A stretch of DNA of 64,000 nt from Methanocaldococcus bathoardescens. GTDB lineage: Archaea > AGJL01 > Methanococci > Methanococcales > Methanocaldococcaceae. The translations under genes and the position numbers were made by a program. Positions 1 through 9,319 of the stretch are shown here, piece after piece. Below the pieces are notes generated by a model. It saw only the letters and a list, made by a program, of their open reading frames with translations, ran no database searches and was not told where the DNA came from. The number at the start of each line of letters is the position of its first letter. Positions within the stretch are counted from its first letter, which is position 1. Where the stretch lies: NCBI RefSeq assembly GCF_000739065.1, contig NZ_CP009149.1, positions 434,001 through 498,000 on the forward strand, read 5' to 3'.

Positions 1-215
1 TTTGGTAATAATAAGCCATATTTATTTGCCGCTGATAAAGAACCAATTAAAGAACTACCCCCAATATTAATCTGGAGGCATTTAGTTTCTAAAACTTCAG
101 AAACTTCATTAACATCATTTTTATCAAGAAAAATTGGTAATAAAGTGATGTCCTCAGTTGTCAATGCTAATACACCAATTGTAGGAATTCCTGAAAAGTA
201 TTTTCTTATAATCAT
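1..215 (-). CDS. eif6: Translation initiation factor aIF6 (N-terminal part, cut by window edge)
   Basis: Only the first 71 codons are present; the gene runs off the left edge. The reading frame starts at ATG 215 behind a GTGATGA ribosome binding site and begins MIIRKYFSGIPTIGVLAL, then a run ending in NKYGLLLPK, which I recognise as the conserved N-terminus of archaeal IF6. aIF6 is a pentein-fold protein that binds the large ribosomal subunit and keeps it from joining the small subunit. It lies 27 bp downstream of L31e on the same strand, an arrangement common in archaea and probably one operon. The identity is from sequence memory, not a search. Confidence 0.85.
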   Translation of the reverse strand, partial: MIIRKYFSGIPTIGVLALTTEDITLLPIFLDKNDVNEVSEVLETKCLQINIGGSSLIGSLSAANKYGLLLP

Positions 216-242
216 AGTCATCACATATAAGCTTTAAATTAT

Positions 243-491
243 TTACTCTGCGAGTGTAGCTATAACAACATTTCCTTCTTTTACTGCCTTAACTCTAACT
301 CTTGCAGGTGGTTTTTGAATTCCTCTTTCCCAAATCTTTTCATTTAATTCATTGTCTATCTTAACAATATCTGCCTTCATATGTCTCTTTAAAAACTGTT
401 TTATTTTCTTTATAGCTCTTGGAGCCCTCTTATTTCTAACTGATTTATTTATTACATCTCTTAATGGGATTGTATATATTCTCTCTTCCAT
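243..491 (-). CDS. rpl31e: Large ribosomal subunit protein L31e
   Basis: A small basic protein of 82 residues ([16 protein letters not shown]...) ending in a [18 protein letters not shown] tail, typical of archaeal L31e, which sits near the peptide exit tunnel. An upstream TTG at 506 extends the frame by five codons, but those codons are themselves the Shine-Dalgarno sequence TTGGAGGTG. Two ATG codons follow at 494 and 491; I chose 491 because it is six bases from GGAGGTG, while 494 is only three. The gene precedes aIF6 and probably shares its transcript. A palindromic repeat (574-685) lies upstream. Confidence 0.9.
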   Translation of the reverse strand: MEERIYTIPLRDVINKSVRNKRAPRAIKKIKQFLKRHMKADIVKIDNELNEKIWERGIQKPPARVRVKAVKEGNVVIATLAE

Positions 492-573
492 CATCAACAC
501 CTCCAAAATAGTTAGACAATAAATATTCCTACCTTAGAGATATTGAAATAGATATTTAAAGATTACGGTTATT

Positions 574-685
574 TATAGTTTTTTGCAAAGGTTATTAAAA
601 TTAAAAAAGGAAAATTGAACGCTCCCAAATTTGGGAGCATTCATATATACCTTATTTATTCCAAAATGTTTTGCAAAAAACTATA
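574..685. repeat. Nested palindromic element, type A, copy 1
   Basis: A 112-bp element bounded by perfect inverted repeats TATAGTTTTTTGCAAA / TTTGCAAAAAACTATA. Its centre is the hairpin 617-642 (GAA, GCTCCCAAA, TTTGGGAGC, TTC). Its flanks are A+T-rich and read TTTTAATAA...AAGG on one side. Reversed, it aligns along its whole length with the copy at 33922-34032. It lies between L31e and a small reading frame. Confidence 0.85.
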
Positions 686-728
686 GTTCTATATTATTTC
701 TTTTTTCTATATTTTATTTTAACTGCTT

Positions 729-908
729 TTAATCTTTAATGGATTTTATATACTCATCTCTTTTAGTTTTTAACTCATTTATCTCATTATTTATGTGCTC
801 TACCTCTTCATCATCTTTATATGATTCTAAAAGCCACTCTAACCTCGTTATTTTTCGTTCAATATCTCTAATGTGTTTAACTATTATTTTTCTTTCATTC
901 TCTTTCAT
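729..908 (-). CDS. Small charged helical protein, 59 residues, unknown function
   Basis: The frame runs from ATG 908 to TAA 729 and reads MKENERKIIVKHIRDIERKI, then RLEWLLESYKDDEEVEHINNE and a Lys-rich end. Almost half of the residues are Glu, Lys, Arg or Asp with hydrophobic residues in heptad-like spacing, so a short coiled coil is likely. The ribosome binding site is weak (AGGTCAT). I do not recognise a family. Codon use (AAA, ATA, GAA) matches the neighbours. It could be a real small gene or a chance open frame in A+T-rich DNA. Confidence 0.5.
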   Translation of the reverse strand: MKENERKIIVKHIRDIERKITRLEWLLESYKDDEEVEHINNEINELKTKRDEYIKSIKD

Positions 909-1011
909 TTTATGACCTACAAACTAAAATTTAAGATTTTTTAAAGTTTAAGAATTACTACTTTATGTCAAATACAATATAAAGCTTTTTATTACATTTT
1001 TTGCATTTCAA

Positions 1012-2193
1012 TCAATCTTTTTTAATAATTTTTAATGTTTCAATAAGATTGTCAATATGTTCTTTTTTAATGTGTGGCATAACAACAATCCTCAAAGCTT
1101 TAACACAATTACAAACTGAGACATAAATACCTCTATCTCTAAGTTTTTTGCAAATTTCTTTATAATCTTCATCCTCAATTGCAACAATATTTAATATTGG
1201 CTCAATAACAGGCTTAAAATTATTTTCTTTTAATTTTTTATAAAGATAAAGAGTATTTTCCATGCACTCACTAACTATCTTTCTCTGCCCTTCTCTACCT
1301 AAATATCTTAGAACAGCATAAGTGCAAGCCCCTCCAAATCCTACTCTTGTTCCTAAAATTGTTGCTTGCCTTGTTTCTGTTAGATAAGGGGCATTGACAT
1401 CCAAATATTTTTTATAACTCATATCTTTAAACAAAATCCCTCCACTTGGTATTGGACAGTGTCCCATTTTATGAGGGTCTATAGTTATGGAATCAACTCC
1501 CAAAGAGAAATCAAACTTATAATTTACTCCTTTTTTCTTGTATTTATCCTCTAAAAATGGGATTACAAAGCCACCAAATGCCGCATCTACATGAATATAA
1601 ATATCATTTTCCTTAGCTATTTTGCTTAGCTCTTCTATATTATCTATAGTTCCAAGCTCTGTTGTTCCTGCTATTCCAATAATTCCATCTATTTCATAAT
1701 CTTCTACAGCATCCCTAACGAATTTTTCATCTATTGTATAATCTTTCTTAATTGGGGCATATATATAATCTAAATCCATCATATCTCTTCCTTTTTCAAA
1801 TGAAAAATGGGCAGTTACTGGAATAATAATTTTTGGACGCTCATTTTTTGATAATCCTTTTCTTTTTTTCTCTCTCCAAATGTTTTTTATACACCTCAAT
1901 GCCATTAAGTTGGCTTCAGTTCCTCCACTAACTATATGCCCATAGGCATTTTTATTGTTTAACAAAGAGCCTAATAATGCTATGGCTTTTTCTTCCAACA
2001 ATTTAGTTCCTTTAAATAATCCAGGGTCTCCCAAGTTTGTTTCTAAGAACATATCCACAATTTTTCTCGTTATTGGCAATATATTTGAGCACATTGAACC
2101 GAAAATCTTTCCATCCTCATACTTTAAATCCAAATCTCTGTATTTAATTAACTCCTCCAAAATTTCTCTCTCACTAACGCCCTTTTCTTGCAT
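1012..2193 (-). CDS. mfnA: L-tyrosine/L-aspartate decarboxylase MfnA
   Basis: A 393-residue group II pyridoxal-phosphate decarboxylase. The PLP lysine lies in [18 protein letters not shown], preceded by [12 protein letters not shown], where the Asp contacts the pyridine ring; [11 protein letters not shown] is the phosphate-binding region. In methanogens MfnA makes tyramine for the methanofuran core and can decarboxylate aspartate to beta-alanine for coenzyme A. The start is ATG 2193, three codons inside the longest frame, because the upstream GTGAG is the ribosome binding site. It diverges from the CBS gene, and a palindromic element lies in the shared upstream region. Substrate choice cannot be read from sequence alone. 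Confidence 0.9.
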   Translation of the reverse strand: MQEKGVSEREILEELIKYRDLDLKYEDGKIFGSMCSNILPITRKIVDMFLETNLGDPGLFKGTKLLEEKAIALLGSLLNNKNAYGHIVSGGTEANLMALRCIKNIWREKKRKGLSKNERPKIIIPVTAHFSFEKGRDMMDLDYIYAPIKKDYTIDEKFVRDAVEDYEIDGIIGIAGTTELGTIDNIEELSKIAKENDIYIHVDAAFGGFVIPFLEDKYKKKGVNYKFDFSLGVDSITIDPHKMGHCPIPSGGILFKDMSYKKYLDVNAPYLTETRQATILGTRVGFGGACTYAVLRYLGREGQRKIVSECMENTLYLYKKLKENNFKPVIEPILNIVAIEDEDYKEICKKLRDRGIYVSVCNCVKALRIVVMPHIKKEHIDNLIETLKIIKKD

Positions 2194-2270
2194 AATTCTC
2201 ACGTTTATAGCTCTATATATTTTAGAATAATTATAGTAATATTACTAAAATAAATATCTATTAGGAACTT

Positions 2271-2287
2271 TGAAGCTGAAAGCTTCA
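2271..2287. repeat. Small perfect hairpin next to type A element
   Basis: TGAAGCTGAAAGCTTCA forms a 7-bp stem (TGAAGCT / AGCTTCA) with a 3-base loop, three bases outside the left end of the element at 2290. It resembles the unit hairpins of the arrays at 4094 and 22329, so it may be a single-unit remnant. Confidence 0.55.
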
Positions 2288-2289
2288 AT

Positions 2290-2397
2290 TATAGTTTTTT
2301 GCAAAACATTTTGAAATATATGGGGCATTTATGAACCTCTTTTTAATAAGACATTCAAATTTTTTTATAATTTTAATAACTTTTGCAAAAAACTATA
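2290..2397. repeat. Nested palindromic element, type A, copy 2
   Basis: A 108-bp element with terminal inverted repeats TATAGTTTTTTGCAAAA on the left and TTTTGCAAAAAACTATA on the right (17 bp, perfect). Its central hairpin is weak (GAACCTCTTTTTAATAAGACATTC), so this copy looks eroded in the middle while its ends are intact. It sits between the divergent mfnA and CBS genes, where promoters must also lie. Confidence 0.8.
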
Positions 2398-2490
2398 AGT
2401 CAATACAAAATTCTTCAGCTTTATATATTATTTTTTGCTAATAATATTATAAAGAAAATTAAGGTAGGTATTTACCAAATTGGTGGCATA

Positions 2491-2985
2491 ATGGTAACTG
2501 ATGTTCCAGTAGTAGTTGCTATGTCAGAACCCCTATTTATTAAAAGCTATATTTCAGCTTATGATGCAATGAAAATGATGATAAATAAGGGAAAAAGATA
2601 CTGTATCCTCCTTGATAAAAATAACATTCCTGTGGGGATAGTTACAATAACTGATATTATAAAGCATATTCTCTTAGAGAAAGTACCTCCAGAAGATGTT
2701 GAAGTTTATGAAATAGCTACAAAAAAAATTATAACTATCTCTCCAGATACATCAATAGAGGAAGCGTTAGAAATTATGAAAAAATATGGAGTATCAAAAT
2801 TACCAATAGTGGATAAAGGAAAAATTGTTGGGATAGTAACTGAAAATGAACTAATAGAGCTTCTACCATATATAATAGAGCCTTTAAAAGAACTTGTAGA
2901 TTATCTAATAGATATAATTAATAGTGAATTACAGGAATCGAGTAAGAAAAAAGAAATTATAAAAATGTTATCAAAAACCAAATAG
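2491..2985 (+). CDS. CBS-domain pair protein
   Basis: A 164-residue protein made of two tandem CBS motifs (about 15-65 and 75-125), with the typical GIVTITDI and [10 protein letters not shown] strand-helix ends, and a C-terminal helix. Such stand-alone pairs usually bind adenine nucleotides or S-adenosyl compounds and act as energy or metabolite sensors; the ligand here is unknown. The longest frame begins at 2383, but GGTGGCATA before ATG 2491 marks the real start and the extension overlaps the palindromic element. The pth2 gene follows after 17 bp, so the two may be co-transcribed. Confidence 0.8.
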   Translation: MVTDVPVVVAMSEPLFIKSYISAYDAMKMMINKGKRYCILLDKNNIPVGIVTITDIIKHILLEKVPPEDVEVYEIATKKIITISPDTSIEEALEIMKKYGVSKLPIVDKGKIVGIVTENELIELLPYIIEPLKELVDYLIDIINSELQESSKKKEIIKMLSKTK

Positions 2986-3002
2986 GTAGTTATAGTGAGA
3001 TT

Positions 3003-3350
3003 ATGAAAATGGTGGTAGTTATAAGAAATGATTTAGGTATGGGAAAAGGGAAAATGGTAGCTCAGGGAGGACATGCGATAATAGAAGCTTTCTTAGATGC
3101 TAAGAAGAGGAATCCAAAGGCTGTTGAGGAATGGTTAAGAGAGGGACAGAAAAAGGTTGTGGTTAAAGTAAACTCTGAAAAAGAATTAATAGATATTTAC
3201 AACAAAGCAAAAAGTGAAGGTTTACCTTGCTCAATAATTAGAGATGCAGGACATACACAATTAGAGCCAGGAACTTTAACTGCTGTTGCTATAGGTCCAG
3301 AAAAGGATGAAAAGATAGATAAAATTACAGGACATTTAAAACTTTTATAA
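3003..3350 (+). CDS. pth2: Peptidyl-tRNA hydrolase Pth2
   Basis: 115 residues, the usual length of the archaeal/eukaryotic Pth2 family. The conserved blocks are visible: [20 protein letters not shown], the central [12 protein letters not shown] and the C-terminal [22 protein letters not shown]. It cleaves the ester bond of peptidyl-tRNA dropped from ribosomes and recycles tRNA. A GTGAG motif precedes the start codon. The gene follows the CBS-pair gene closely and converges with the rhodanese gene, with only 8 bp between stop codons. Confidence 0.95.
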   Translation: MKMVVVIRNDLGMGKGKMVAQGGHAIIEAFLDAKKRNPKAVEEWLREGQKKVVVKVNSEKELIDIYNKAKSEGLPCSIIRDAGHTQLEPGTLTAVAIGPEKDEKIDKITGHLKLL

Positions 3351-3358
3351 AAATAGAT

Positions 3359-4048
3359 TTATTGTTTATTTTGCCTATTTTCTTTATTTATTGCGTGTTT
3401 AAATGCTTTAAATCCACCTATCAATCTTTTAACTTTAAATCCTAATAGTTGCAAAATTAAAGCCATTGTTTGACTTCTCATCCCCCCTCTTGCACAGAAA
3501 ATAACAATTAATTTATCCCTATCAAGCTTTTTTGCCTCATTTAAAATCCTTTTTAATCCTCTTTCAATAATATCTGTGGCTATATCCATAGCTTTTTCTC
3601 TACCTTCTTGTTTATACACTTTTCCAATTAATGCATGTTCTTCATCTAAAAATAGAGGAATATTTATAGCTCCTGGGATTGTATCCTCCTTATACTCCCT
3701 TGGACTTCTTGTATCTACTATAATAACATCTTCCCGATTCATTAATTTCAAAAGGTCATTAACAGTTATGGTATTTTTAACAAACTCTCCACCAATGGAC
3801 TTTAAAAACTTGTTAATATCTATTCTTTCAAAGTATATGTCGTAATCTTTAAATTTCTTTATACCAACCTTTTTATCTTCTAAAAATTCTTTAGAAGCGT
3901 TTAATATAAAAGAGGCCAGCTCTCCCTCAATTTTTCCAGCTAATATTTTTTTACCATTTGTTATCATCTTCCTCCCATCGTTTAAAACAATGCATAAAAC
4001 AACATCCTCCGTAAATGTTATTAGCCGAGCTAAAATCCCCTCGTCCAT
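3359..4048 (-). CDS. selU-N: tRNA 2-selenouridine synthase, rhodanese half (SelU-N)
   Basis: 229 residues. Residues 1-90 form an N-terminal domain I do not recognise; 93-225 is a rhodanese domain with the catalytic loop [10 protein letters not shown] (Cys185) and the [10 protein letters not shown] entry motif. The Cys-x-x-Gly-Gly-x-Arg-Ser loop is the form found in YbbB/SelU rather than in ordinary sulfurtransferases. In several archaea SelU is encoded by two genes, a rhodanese part and a P-loop part, and the P-loop part lies just upstream here (4303-4956). The pair should convert 2-thiouridine to 2-selenouridine in tRNA using selenophosphate. The pairing is inferred from motifs and context. 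Confidence 0.75.
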   Translation of the reverse strand: MDEGILARLITFTEDVVLCIVLNDGRKMITNGKKILAGKIEGELASFILNASKEFLEDKKVGIKKFKDYDIYFERIDINKFLKSIGGEFVKNTITVNDLLKLMNREDVIIVDTRSPREYKEDTIPGAINIPLFLDEEHALIGKVYKQEGREKAMDIATDIIERGLKRILNEAKKLDRDKLIVIFCARGGMRSQTMALILQLLGFKVKRLIGGFKAFKHAINKENRQNKQ

Positions 4049-4064
4049 GTTTTCTCCCTCAAAT

Positions 4065-4307
4065 TATAGTTTTTTGCAAAATGTCTTAGAAGAAATTTTT
4101 AGAAAAAGTTAAATAAAAACTCTTCGAGTTTTTATAGCTGGAAAGCTTCGCTTTCCATTTCATCAAAAATTATTGGTGGGAGTATGCCAATAGGGGGCGT
4201 AGCCCTCTATGGTTGTTAAAATATCTTGGAATGAATAATGTAATTCTGAAGCTCTTTAGAGCTTCAAATATGCCTTTTAACTTTAATAAGTTCTGCAAAA
4301 AACTATA
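4065..4307. repeat. Nested palindromic element, type A, copy 3, enlarged
   Basis: 243 bp bounded by TATAGTTTTTTGCAAAA and TTCTGCAAAAAACTATA. The inner part near the right end (TTCTGAAGCTC, TTTA, GAGCTTCAA, then TGCCTTTTAACTTTAATAA) matches other type A copies. The left half is replaced by a hairpin array (4094-4219). The right terminal repeat contains the TAG stop codon (4303-4305) of the upstream P-loop gene. Confidence 0.8.
4094..4219. repeat. Tandem hairpin array H1, inside type A element
   Basis: Three GC-capped hairpins in a row: AAAAACTC-TTC-GAGTTTTT (4115-4133), GGAAAG-CTTCG-CTTTCC (4140-4156) and ATAGGGGGCGTAGCCCTCTAT (4190-4210). TATAGC separates the first two, and TTTCATCAAAA follows the second. 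The same separators and the same CCAATAGGG...CCCTCTATGG unit occur in the arrays at 22329 and 37606. The array begins next to TTTTTAGAAAAAGTT, a motif also seen at the other two arrays. Confidence 0.7.
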
Positions 4308-4956
4308 AATTATGCTTCTTTAATTTTTCTTTAATAAATTCATCTATCATTTTAGCTGATTTTTTGACATCTTCATTGTAAATTACTAAATCAGGTTTTA
4401 TTTTTCTCACATTTCTCATGTAATGTTCTCTATAAAGTTTTTCTTCAATTAATTTTGCCGCTTCATAGTATCTATCCTGTTTTATAAGTTCAATAATTTT
4501 TTCCACAGCCTCAATCATTTCAGGTTTTTTAAAACTTCCCCTCAATATCAAAAATTTGTTTATCAAAATTTCTTTCTCTTTTTCATTCTTTGGTTTGTAA
4601 ATAGAGATTAATCTGTTTATTTGACATTCATAAGGGCAGTCAATTAAGATTTTGTAGGTGTAGTTTTTAATATCCGCCAACAACTCAGGAATTTTTAGCT
4701 TTTTCTCTCCACCAATCTTTCTTCCTTCGTATTCAACTACTGCATAGCCAATTTGTTTAGCTTTTTCAATCTCTTTATTAATAAGTTCATCAAACTCTTC
4801 CTGAGTTCTCATACTTAAGTGATATAAATCTCCTAAAATACTTCCTCTTGTTCGCGCAATTTCTTCAATATCTATTACAGGATGATATTTTTTTAATTCT
4901 TGTAATATCTCAGTCTTTCCACAGCCTGTTTTTCCAAATAATCCAAAGATAATCAT
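4303..4956 (-). CDS. selU-C: tRNA 2-selenouridine synthase, P-loop half (SelU-C)
   Basis: 217 residues with a Walker A motif GKTGCGKT (8-15). It continues with IDIEEIARTRGSILGDL, QEEFDELINKEI and VVEYEGRKIGGEKKLKIPEL, blocks that line up with the C-terminal ATPase-like half of bacterial YbbB/SelU as I remember it. This domain binds the tRNA for geranyl/seleno exchange of 2-thiouridine. The rhodanese partner follows on the same strand (3359-4048), separated by a 243-bp repeat. The stop codon TAG lies inside that repeat's terminal sequence, so the last residues may have been set by its arrival. An unrelated small kinase is a less likely reading. Confidence 0.75.
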   Translation of the reverse strand: MIIFGLFGKTGCGKTEILQELKKYHPVIDIEEIARTRGSILGDLYHLSMRTQEEFDELINKEIEKAKQIGYAVVEYEGRKIGGEKKLKIPELLADIKNYTYKILIDCPYECQINRLISIYKPKNEKEKEILINKFLILRGSFKKPEMIEAVEKIIELIKQDRYYEAAKLIEEKLYREHYMRNVRKIKPDLVIYNEDVKKSAKMIDEFIKEKLKKHNL

Positions 4957-5128
4957 AGTTTCACCGCTATATCTATCTCATGTTTTAGTATAAATATGTT
5001 ATTAAAAATGCTGATACATACAAATTATTGTTTTTGGTATCATAACAATGTTCTTTAAAAAATAAATAATAAATTGACTTAAAGCAAATCCAGAAACATT
5101 TTAAACAATGTTAAAGATGTATTAAAAA

Positions 5129-7144
5129 TTATTTTTTAATTATCTCACACCCTCCAGGGGGGAGAACTCTTAAAATATCCTCATCATCAATACCATAATT
5201 TTTAAATATCTCTTTAAGCTCTTTAACAACCTTTCCTTTCTCTTTATTTGAAGGTTTTAATAAAACCCATTTAATAAAGCTTTTTTGTAATGTTTTTGGC
5301 GGAGCTGTTGTTATTTTTATATCCCCATCGTATTCAATAACTCCAATACCCAACTCTAAGGGTGTGTTTCTATAATAATGCCTTTCCCCTCTAATTACAA
5401 ACGCTCCTCTTTTTAAATACTCCCCACTTTCAGCTGTTTTTGATATTTGCTCTGGTTTAACCCAATAAGTGTCTATAGCCCCATATCCAAGCTTCCAAGC
5501 TCTTGAATGAGAGACAGAAAATTTAGCAACCTCTTCCAATGTTTCTTCATCAACCTCCTTTCCTCCAGTTTTTATAACTGTAAATGGAGCCCCTTGAATA
5601 TCTGCGTGGAATACAATATCATCTTTATCAGTGTATTTTTTAATAATAATCTCATTTGTTATTGCATCTTTTCCAGCAATAACCAAAAATCCATTAATAA
5701 CAGTCCATTTAAACTTCTCATACCATTTTCTCTCTTTTCTTACTTTCTTCTTCATCTGCAAGTTTTCTTTTTCTTTTAACTCTTTTTCTCCTTTCTTTTT
5801 AAGTTCCTCTATCTTCTTTTTAGTTAGCTCAATAGCATTTTCTATTCCTTCAATTTTACCTCTCAACTTTTTAGCCTTTTCATAATAGCTTTCAGCATTT
5901 TCAAAGGCATTTTTTCTTATATCTAAAGAAACTCTTTCTTCTATAACATTGTCATCAACTTCAGATTTTAATCTAATAACTATTTCCCCAACATTTTCAT
6001 TTATATTTTCAATCAATCCCAAAATTGGATGCTCTTTATTTTCTCTAATTATCTTTTTTATTCTTGCCCAGTCCATTTTTTCTCTTGCTTGTCTTATAGC
6101 ATTTAATAGCTCTTCAACAATTTGATAGTTTGCATAGATTAAATCACCTTTAATTTGGTTTTTCTCTGCATCTTCTTTATACTTCTTCAAAGTTTCTAAC
6201 TGCCTTTTCAATATATTTTCTTGCCTCTCAATTTCTCTCTCAATTTTTGATTTTTCTTTTTTAACTTCAACTTTTGTTAAAAATTTAGCAAAATAATCAT
6301 CAACTGCCTCTAAAAAACTATTGTAATACTTTTTCTCTAAACCCTCGTATTTTTTTAAATCAATAGGTACAACGTCAAAGTATTCATTGTCCTTTAAAAC
6401 AATCTGTGGCTTTCTATTGTTAAAAATTTCATTAAATAGATTTTTAGAAGCTTCAAAGAGCTTTTTAATCTCTTCTTCACTTAAATCTTTCTTTTTCTTA
6501 TCTATTCCTGCCCTTTCACAAATTTCTTCAGCGTAAAGCCCACCAATACCAAAAACTCTTGATATTAATCTAACGCACTCAACCCCTTTATTATTTAAGA
6601 AATAATCTTTAAATACCTCATAAGCGATAGAAAACTCTAAATTATATGGGTTTAATGGTTTCTGTGGAGGAAATTTATATTCTTCCTTTGGAACTATATT
6701 TCTTGAGCTCCATCTCTCGACTCTAAGTGGGGCTATAATTATATCCTCACTATTCAAAAATATGATATTTCCATCACCAAACAGCTCAGCAACCAATTTA
6801 TAAATCCCATCTCTTGTTTCGAAGTGGAAAATAACAATTCTATCAAAATTTACTTGCTCAATTTTTATTAATTTAGCATTTTTTAAATATTTTCTTAATA
6901 ACATGGCAAAAGATGGGGGAAGTTTTGGTTTTTCCCTTTCATAATTTGTTAAAGTTATATATTTATATTTACCAATACTTATAACAAGCTCTCTACTTCC
7001 TCCTTCAGGAACATGGATTTTTAATATCAATTCCCTGTTCTGCTCATTATCAATTAAAAATGCTTTATCCAATCTACCATTAACTAAGTTTTGTAATTCA
7101 TTTACAACACAACATACATCTACGTTAGTCATCTCACTCTTCAT
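5129..7144 (-). CDS. rqcH: Rqc2/RqcH-like ribosome quality-control protein (NFACT family)
   Basis: 671 residues with the NFACT order: N-terminal NFACT-N domain (1-220, with VDVCCVVNELQNLVNGRLDK), a helix-hairpin-helix segment (about 170-240, VFGIGGLYAEEICERAGID), a long coiled coil (about 280-470) and the C-terminal NFACT-R domain (about 475-600, KWYEKFKWTVINGFLVIAG and the DIQGAPFTVIK block). The family binds stalled large ribosomal subunits and peptidyl-tRNA; in bacteria and eukaryotes it adds C-terminal tails. The archaeal activity is inferred. GGTGAAATT precedes ATG 7144. It diverges from the HEAT-like gene over 57 bp. Confidence 0.88.
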   Translation of the reverse strand: MKSEMTNVDVCCVVNELQNLVNGRLDKAFLIDNEQNRELILKIHVPEGGSRELVISIGKYKYITLTNYEREKPKLPPSFAMLLRKYLKNAKLIKIEQVNFDRIVIFHFETRDGIYKLVAELFGDGNIIFLNSEDIIIAPLRVERWSSRNIVPKEEYKFPPQKPLNPYNLEFSIAYEVFKDYFLNNKGVECVRLISRVFGIGGLYAEEICERAGIDKKKKDLSEEEIKKLFEASKNLFNEIFNNRKPQIVLKDNEYFDVVPIDLKKYEGLEKKYYNSFLEAVDDYFAKFLTKVEVKKEKSKIEREIERQENILKRQLETLKKYKEDAEKNQIKGDLIYANYQIVEELLNAIRQAREKMDWARIKKIIRENKEHPILGLIENINENVGEIVIRLKSEVDDNVIEERVSLDIRKNAFENAESYYEKAKKLRGKIEGIENAIELTKKKIEELKKKGEKELKEKENLQMKKKVRKERKWYEKFKWTVINGFLVIAGKDAITNEIIIKKYTDKDDIVFHADIQGAPFTVIKTGGKEVDEETLEEVAKFSVSHSRAWKLGYGAIDTYWVKPEQISKTAESGEYLKRGAFVIRGERHYYRNTPLELGIGVIEYDGDIKITTAPPKTLQKSFIKWVLLKPSNKEKGKVVKELKEIFKNYGIDDEDILRVLPPGGCEIIKK

Positions 7145-7201
7145 AATTTCACCAGAAAAGTTTATTTATCTCTCTTATGATATTTTATTATTTGTGATAA
7201 C

Positions 7202-9274
7202 ATGAAGAGGGAAGAATTTTTAAAATATTTAAGGCAAGGTAAGTATGATAAATTATCTAAGTTAATTAATAGCCATCCGGATATTTTAAGTTTTTTAGAT
7301 GAGTTATTAACATCCAATAAAAAGGATGATGTAAGAAGAGCATTACTGGTTTTAAAGAGGTTAGATAGCAAAATAATTGAGAGATATCTATTTTATGTAA
7401 TCTTAGCTTTAAATGAAAGAAAGATTATAGCTAAAGAAGCTGAAGAAATACTAAAAAAGATAAGCAATAAAGAGAATATTGAAGAAGCAATAATTGAAAT
7501 TGCAAAAAAAGATTTGGATAAAGATATCATTTATTTATTTTTACAAAATATGAAATATAATAATGTATTTTTTAGGGCCATCCTCGAATACACAAAAACT
7601 AAAAATATAGATGAAGGAATAAAAGTTTTATTAAAAAATTACAACTCAGAAGAGATATTAAAAATCTTAGCTAATAAGCTATACTCTCAAAAAAAGGATG
7701 AGAAGGAACTTGCAGTAGATATATTATTAAATATAGTTGATTCCTTAGATAATAAACAAAAAGATATCTTGAAAAGTTATTTAAATCTAACTTTGTTAGG
7801 AGATGAGAACAAAAAACTATACAAAAAATTCAAACAATTGTTTAAAAAATTAAATATCCAAGTTGAATTTTCAAATGAGCAAATAAAATCTCTACTAAAA
7901 TCACATGGAAAAAATGCTCTAAATATAATTTTAAGAGAAAATATTAAACTTCCAGCTAATTTTTATGATAGAGAGTTTTTAAAAGAGTTTCTATATACTG
8001 GGAATGAAGAAGAACAGTTTGTAGGAGTTAAATTAATATCACTAAAACAGGATTCAAAAAATAAGGTTGATTTATTATTCAAATTTTTAAATTATGGATA
8101 TGGAAAAGCAAAGACATCTGCCATAAGAGAACTTAAAAAAATAGCTCAAAATAATAAAGATTTAAGAGATTATATTGAAAATAAAGCGTTGATGTATGCA
8201 AAAAAGATGAATTTAGGGCTGAAAATATCATCTCTAAGAATATTAAAAGAATTTGCTAAGAGAGAGCATTTGGAGTTTTTGATTAATGAGCATAAAAGAT
8301 TGAAAGAGCTAATTTATAAATTGGATGAAGAGAAGTTTATGGGCGGATTTAGGCATTTGTTAATGATGGAAGAAGAAATAAGAAAGTGCAGTGTTGCTAT
8401 GAGATTAATAGAAGAGATTGTAGCAGAGATTTGTGTAAAATATGACATTCACTATAATGAGCTAAAAATTGCTGAAAAACTTGGCTATGAGTTTTATAAA
8501 ACAATAGAATTAATAGGAGCTAAAAATCTGAATTTAATAAATATTCATGATTTTTTAGAAGATGTTAAGAGAAATGGTGAGCTCATAGTTCATTTAGCTG
8601 GAATTGTAATTAATAACAATAAAATAAACGACGACTTAGCTAAAGAAATTTTAGAAGTTACTGAAAAAGTAGAAATGGAAGATAGAGATTCATTAAATGC
8701 AAATAAAATAATGATTTACGCATCTTTAAATAGAGTTGATAAGATTGGAGAAATTATAAATATGGCAGAAGGTTATTATTCAAAACTTGCATTTATTAAT
8801 GCAGTTAAAAAATTTATTGATGAAGGATTATTGGATGAAGAAAAAATAAATCTATTAGTTCCAAAAATTGCTGAAATGATATATGCAACAAAAAAATTAA
8901 GGTTAATGGCTTTAGAATTTTTTAAAAACTATCCTAATGAGCTTGTTATTCCAATATTAATTAATGAAATTGGGAATTATAGGGGAGAAGATAAATTAAT
9001 GATAGAGGTTATCTCAAACGTTATATTTAAATATCCGAATAACATACATAATATTAGAGATATGCTAAATACAGATAAGAGAAATATATGTCTAAAAATA
9101 TTGCTTAAAGTTAGTGAAAAAATGCCTGAACTTTTAGAAGATTACATATACTTACTCGCTGGAATTTATACATCTGCAGATGAAGAAGATAAAAAACTAA
9201 TAAAGAAGATTTTAAAAAATATTACTAAAGAAGAGCAAAAGGTAATATTAAAACCGATAATTGGAGAGCTATAA
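7202..9274 (+). CDS. Large alpha-helical HEAT-like repeat protein, unknown function
   Basis: 690 residues, almost entirely charged amphipathic helices of about 35-40 residues, for example ADEVRRALLVLKRLD-like and KKDEKELAVDILLNIVDSLD units, which suggests a HEAT or ARM-type superhelix used for protein binding. There is no signal peptide, membrane segment or catalytic motif. GTGATAAC precedes ATG 7202. It shares a short divergent promoter region with rqcH and is followed after 45 bp by a Toprim gene on the same strand. I do not recognise a named family. Confidence 0.7.
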   Translation: MKREEFLKYLRQGKYDKLSKLINSHPDILSFLDELLTSNKKDDVRRALLVLKRLDSKIIERYLFYVILALNERKIIAKEAEEILKKISNKENIEEAIIEIAKKDLDKDIIYLFLQNMKYNNVFFRAILEYTKTKNIDEGIKVLLKNYNSEEILKILANKLYSQKKDEKELAVDILLNIVDSLDNKQKDILKSYLNLTLLGDENKKLYKKFKQLFKKLNIQVEFSNEQIKSLLKSHGKNALNIILRENIKLPANFYDREFLKEFLYTGNEEEQFVGVKLISLKQDSKNKVDLLFKFLNYGYGKAKTSAIRELKKIAQNNKDLRDYIENKALMYAKKMNLGLKISSLRILKEFAKREHLEFLINEHKRLKELIYKLDEEKFMGGFRHLLMMEEEIRKCSVAMRLIEEIVAEICVKYDIHYNELKIAEKLGYEFYKTIELIGAKNLNLINIHDFLEDVKRNGELIVHLAGIVINNNKINDDLAKEILEVTEKVEMEDRDSLNANKIMIYASLNRVDKIGEIINMAEGYYSKLAFINAVKKFIDEGLLDEEKINLLVPKIAEMIYATKKLRLMALEFFKNYPNELVIPILINEIGNYRGEDKLMIEVISNVIFKYPNNIHNIRDMLNTDKRNICLKILLKVSEKMPELLEDYIYLLAGIYTSADEEDKKLIKKILKNITKEEQKVILKPIIGEL

Positions 9275-9319
9275 AATTTTAATAATATTTTAATAATAAA
9301 AAATTTTTGGAAGATGACT

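Noticed and set aside
574-685. Simple bidirectional terminator
   Set aside because: It has T-tracts, but other copies lie in divergent promoter regions (2290-2397) or upstream of genes, so termination alone does not explain the family.
4094-4219. Possible CRISPR array
   Set aside because: The units are different hairpins without constant repeat length or unique spacers, and no cas gene is near.
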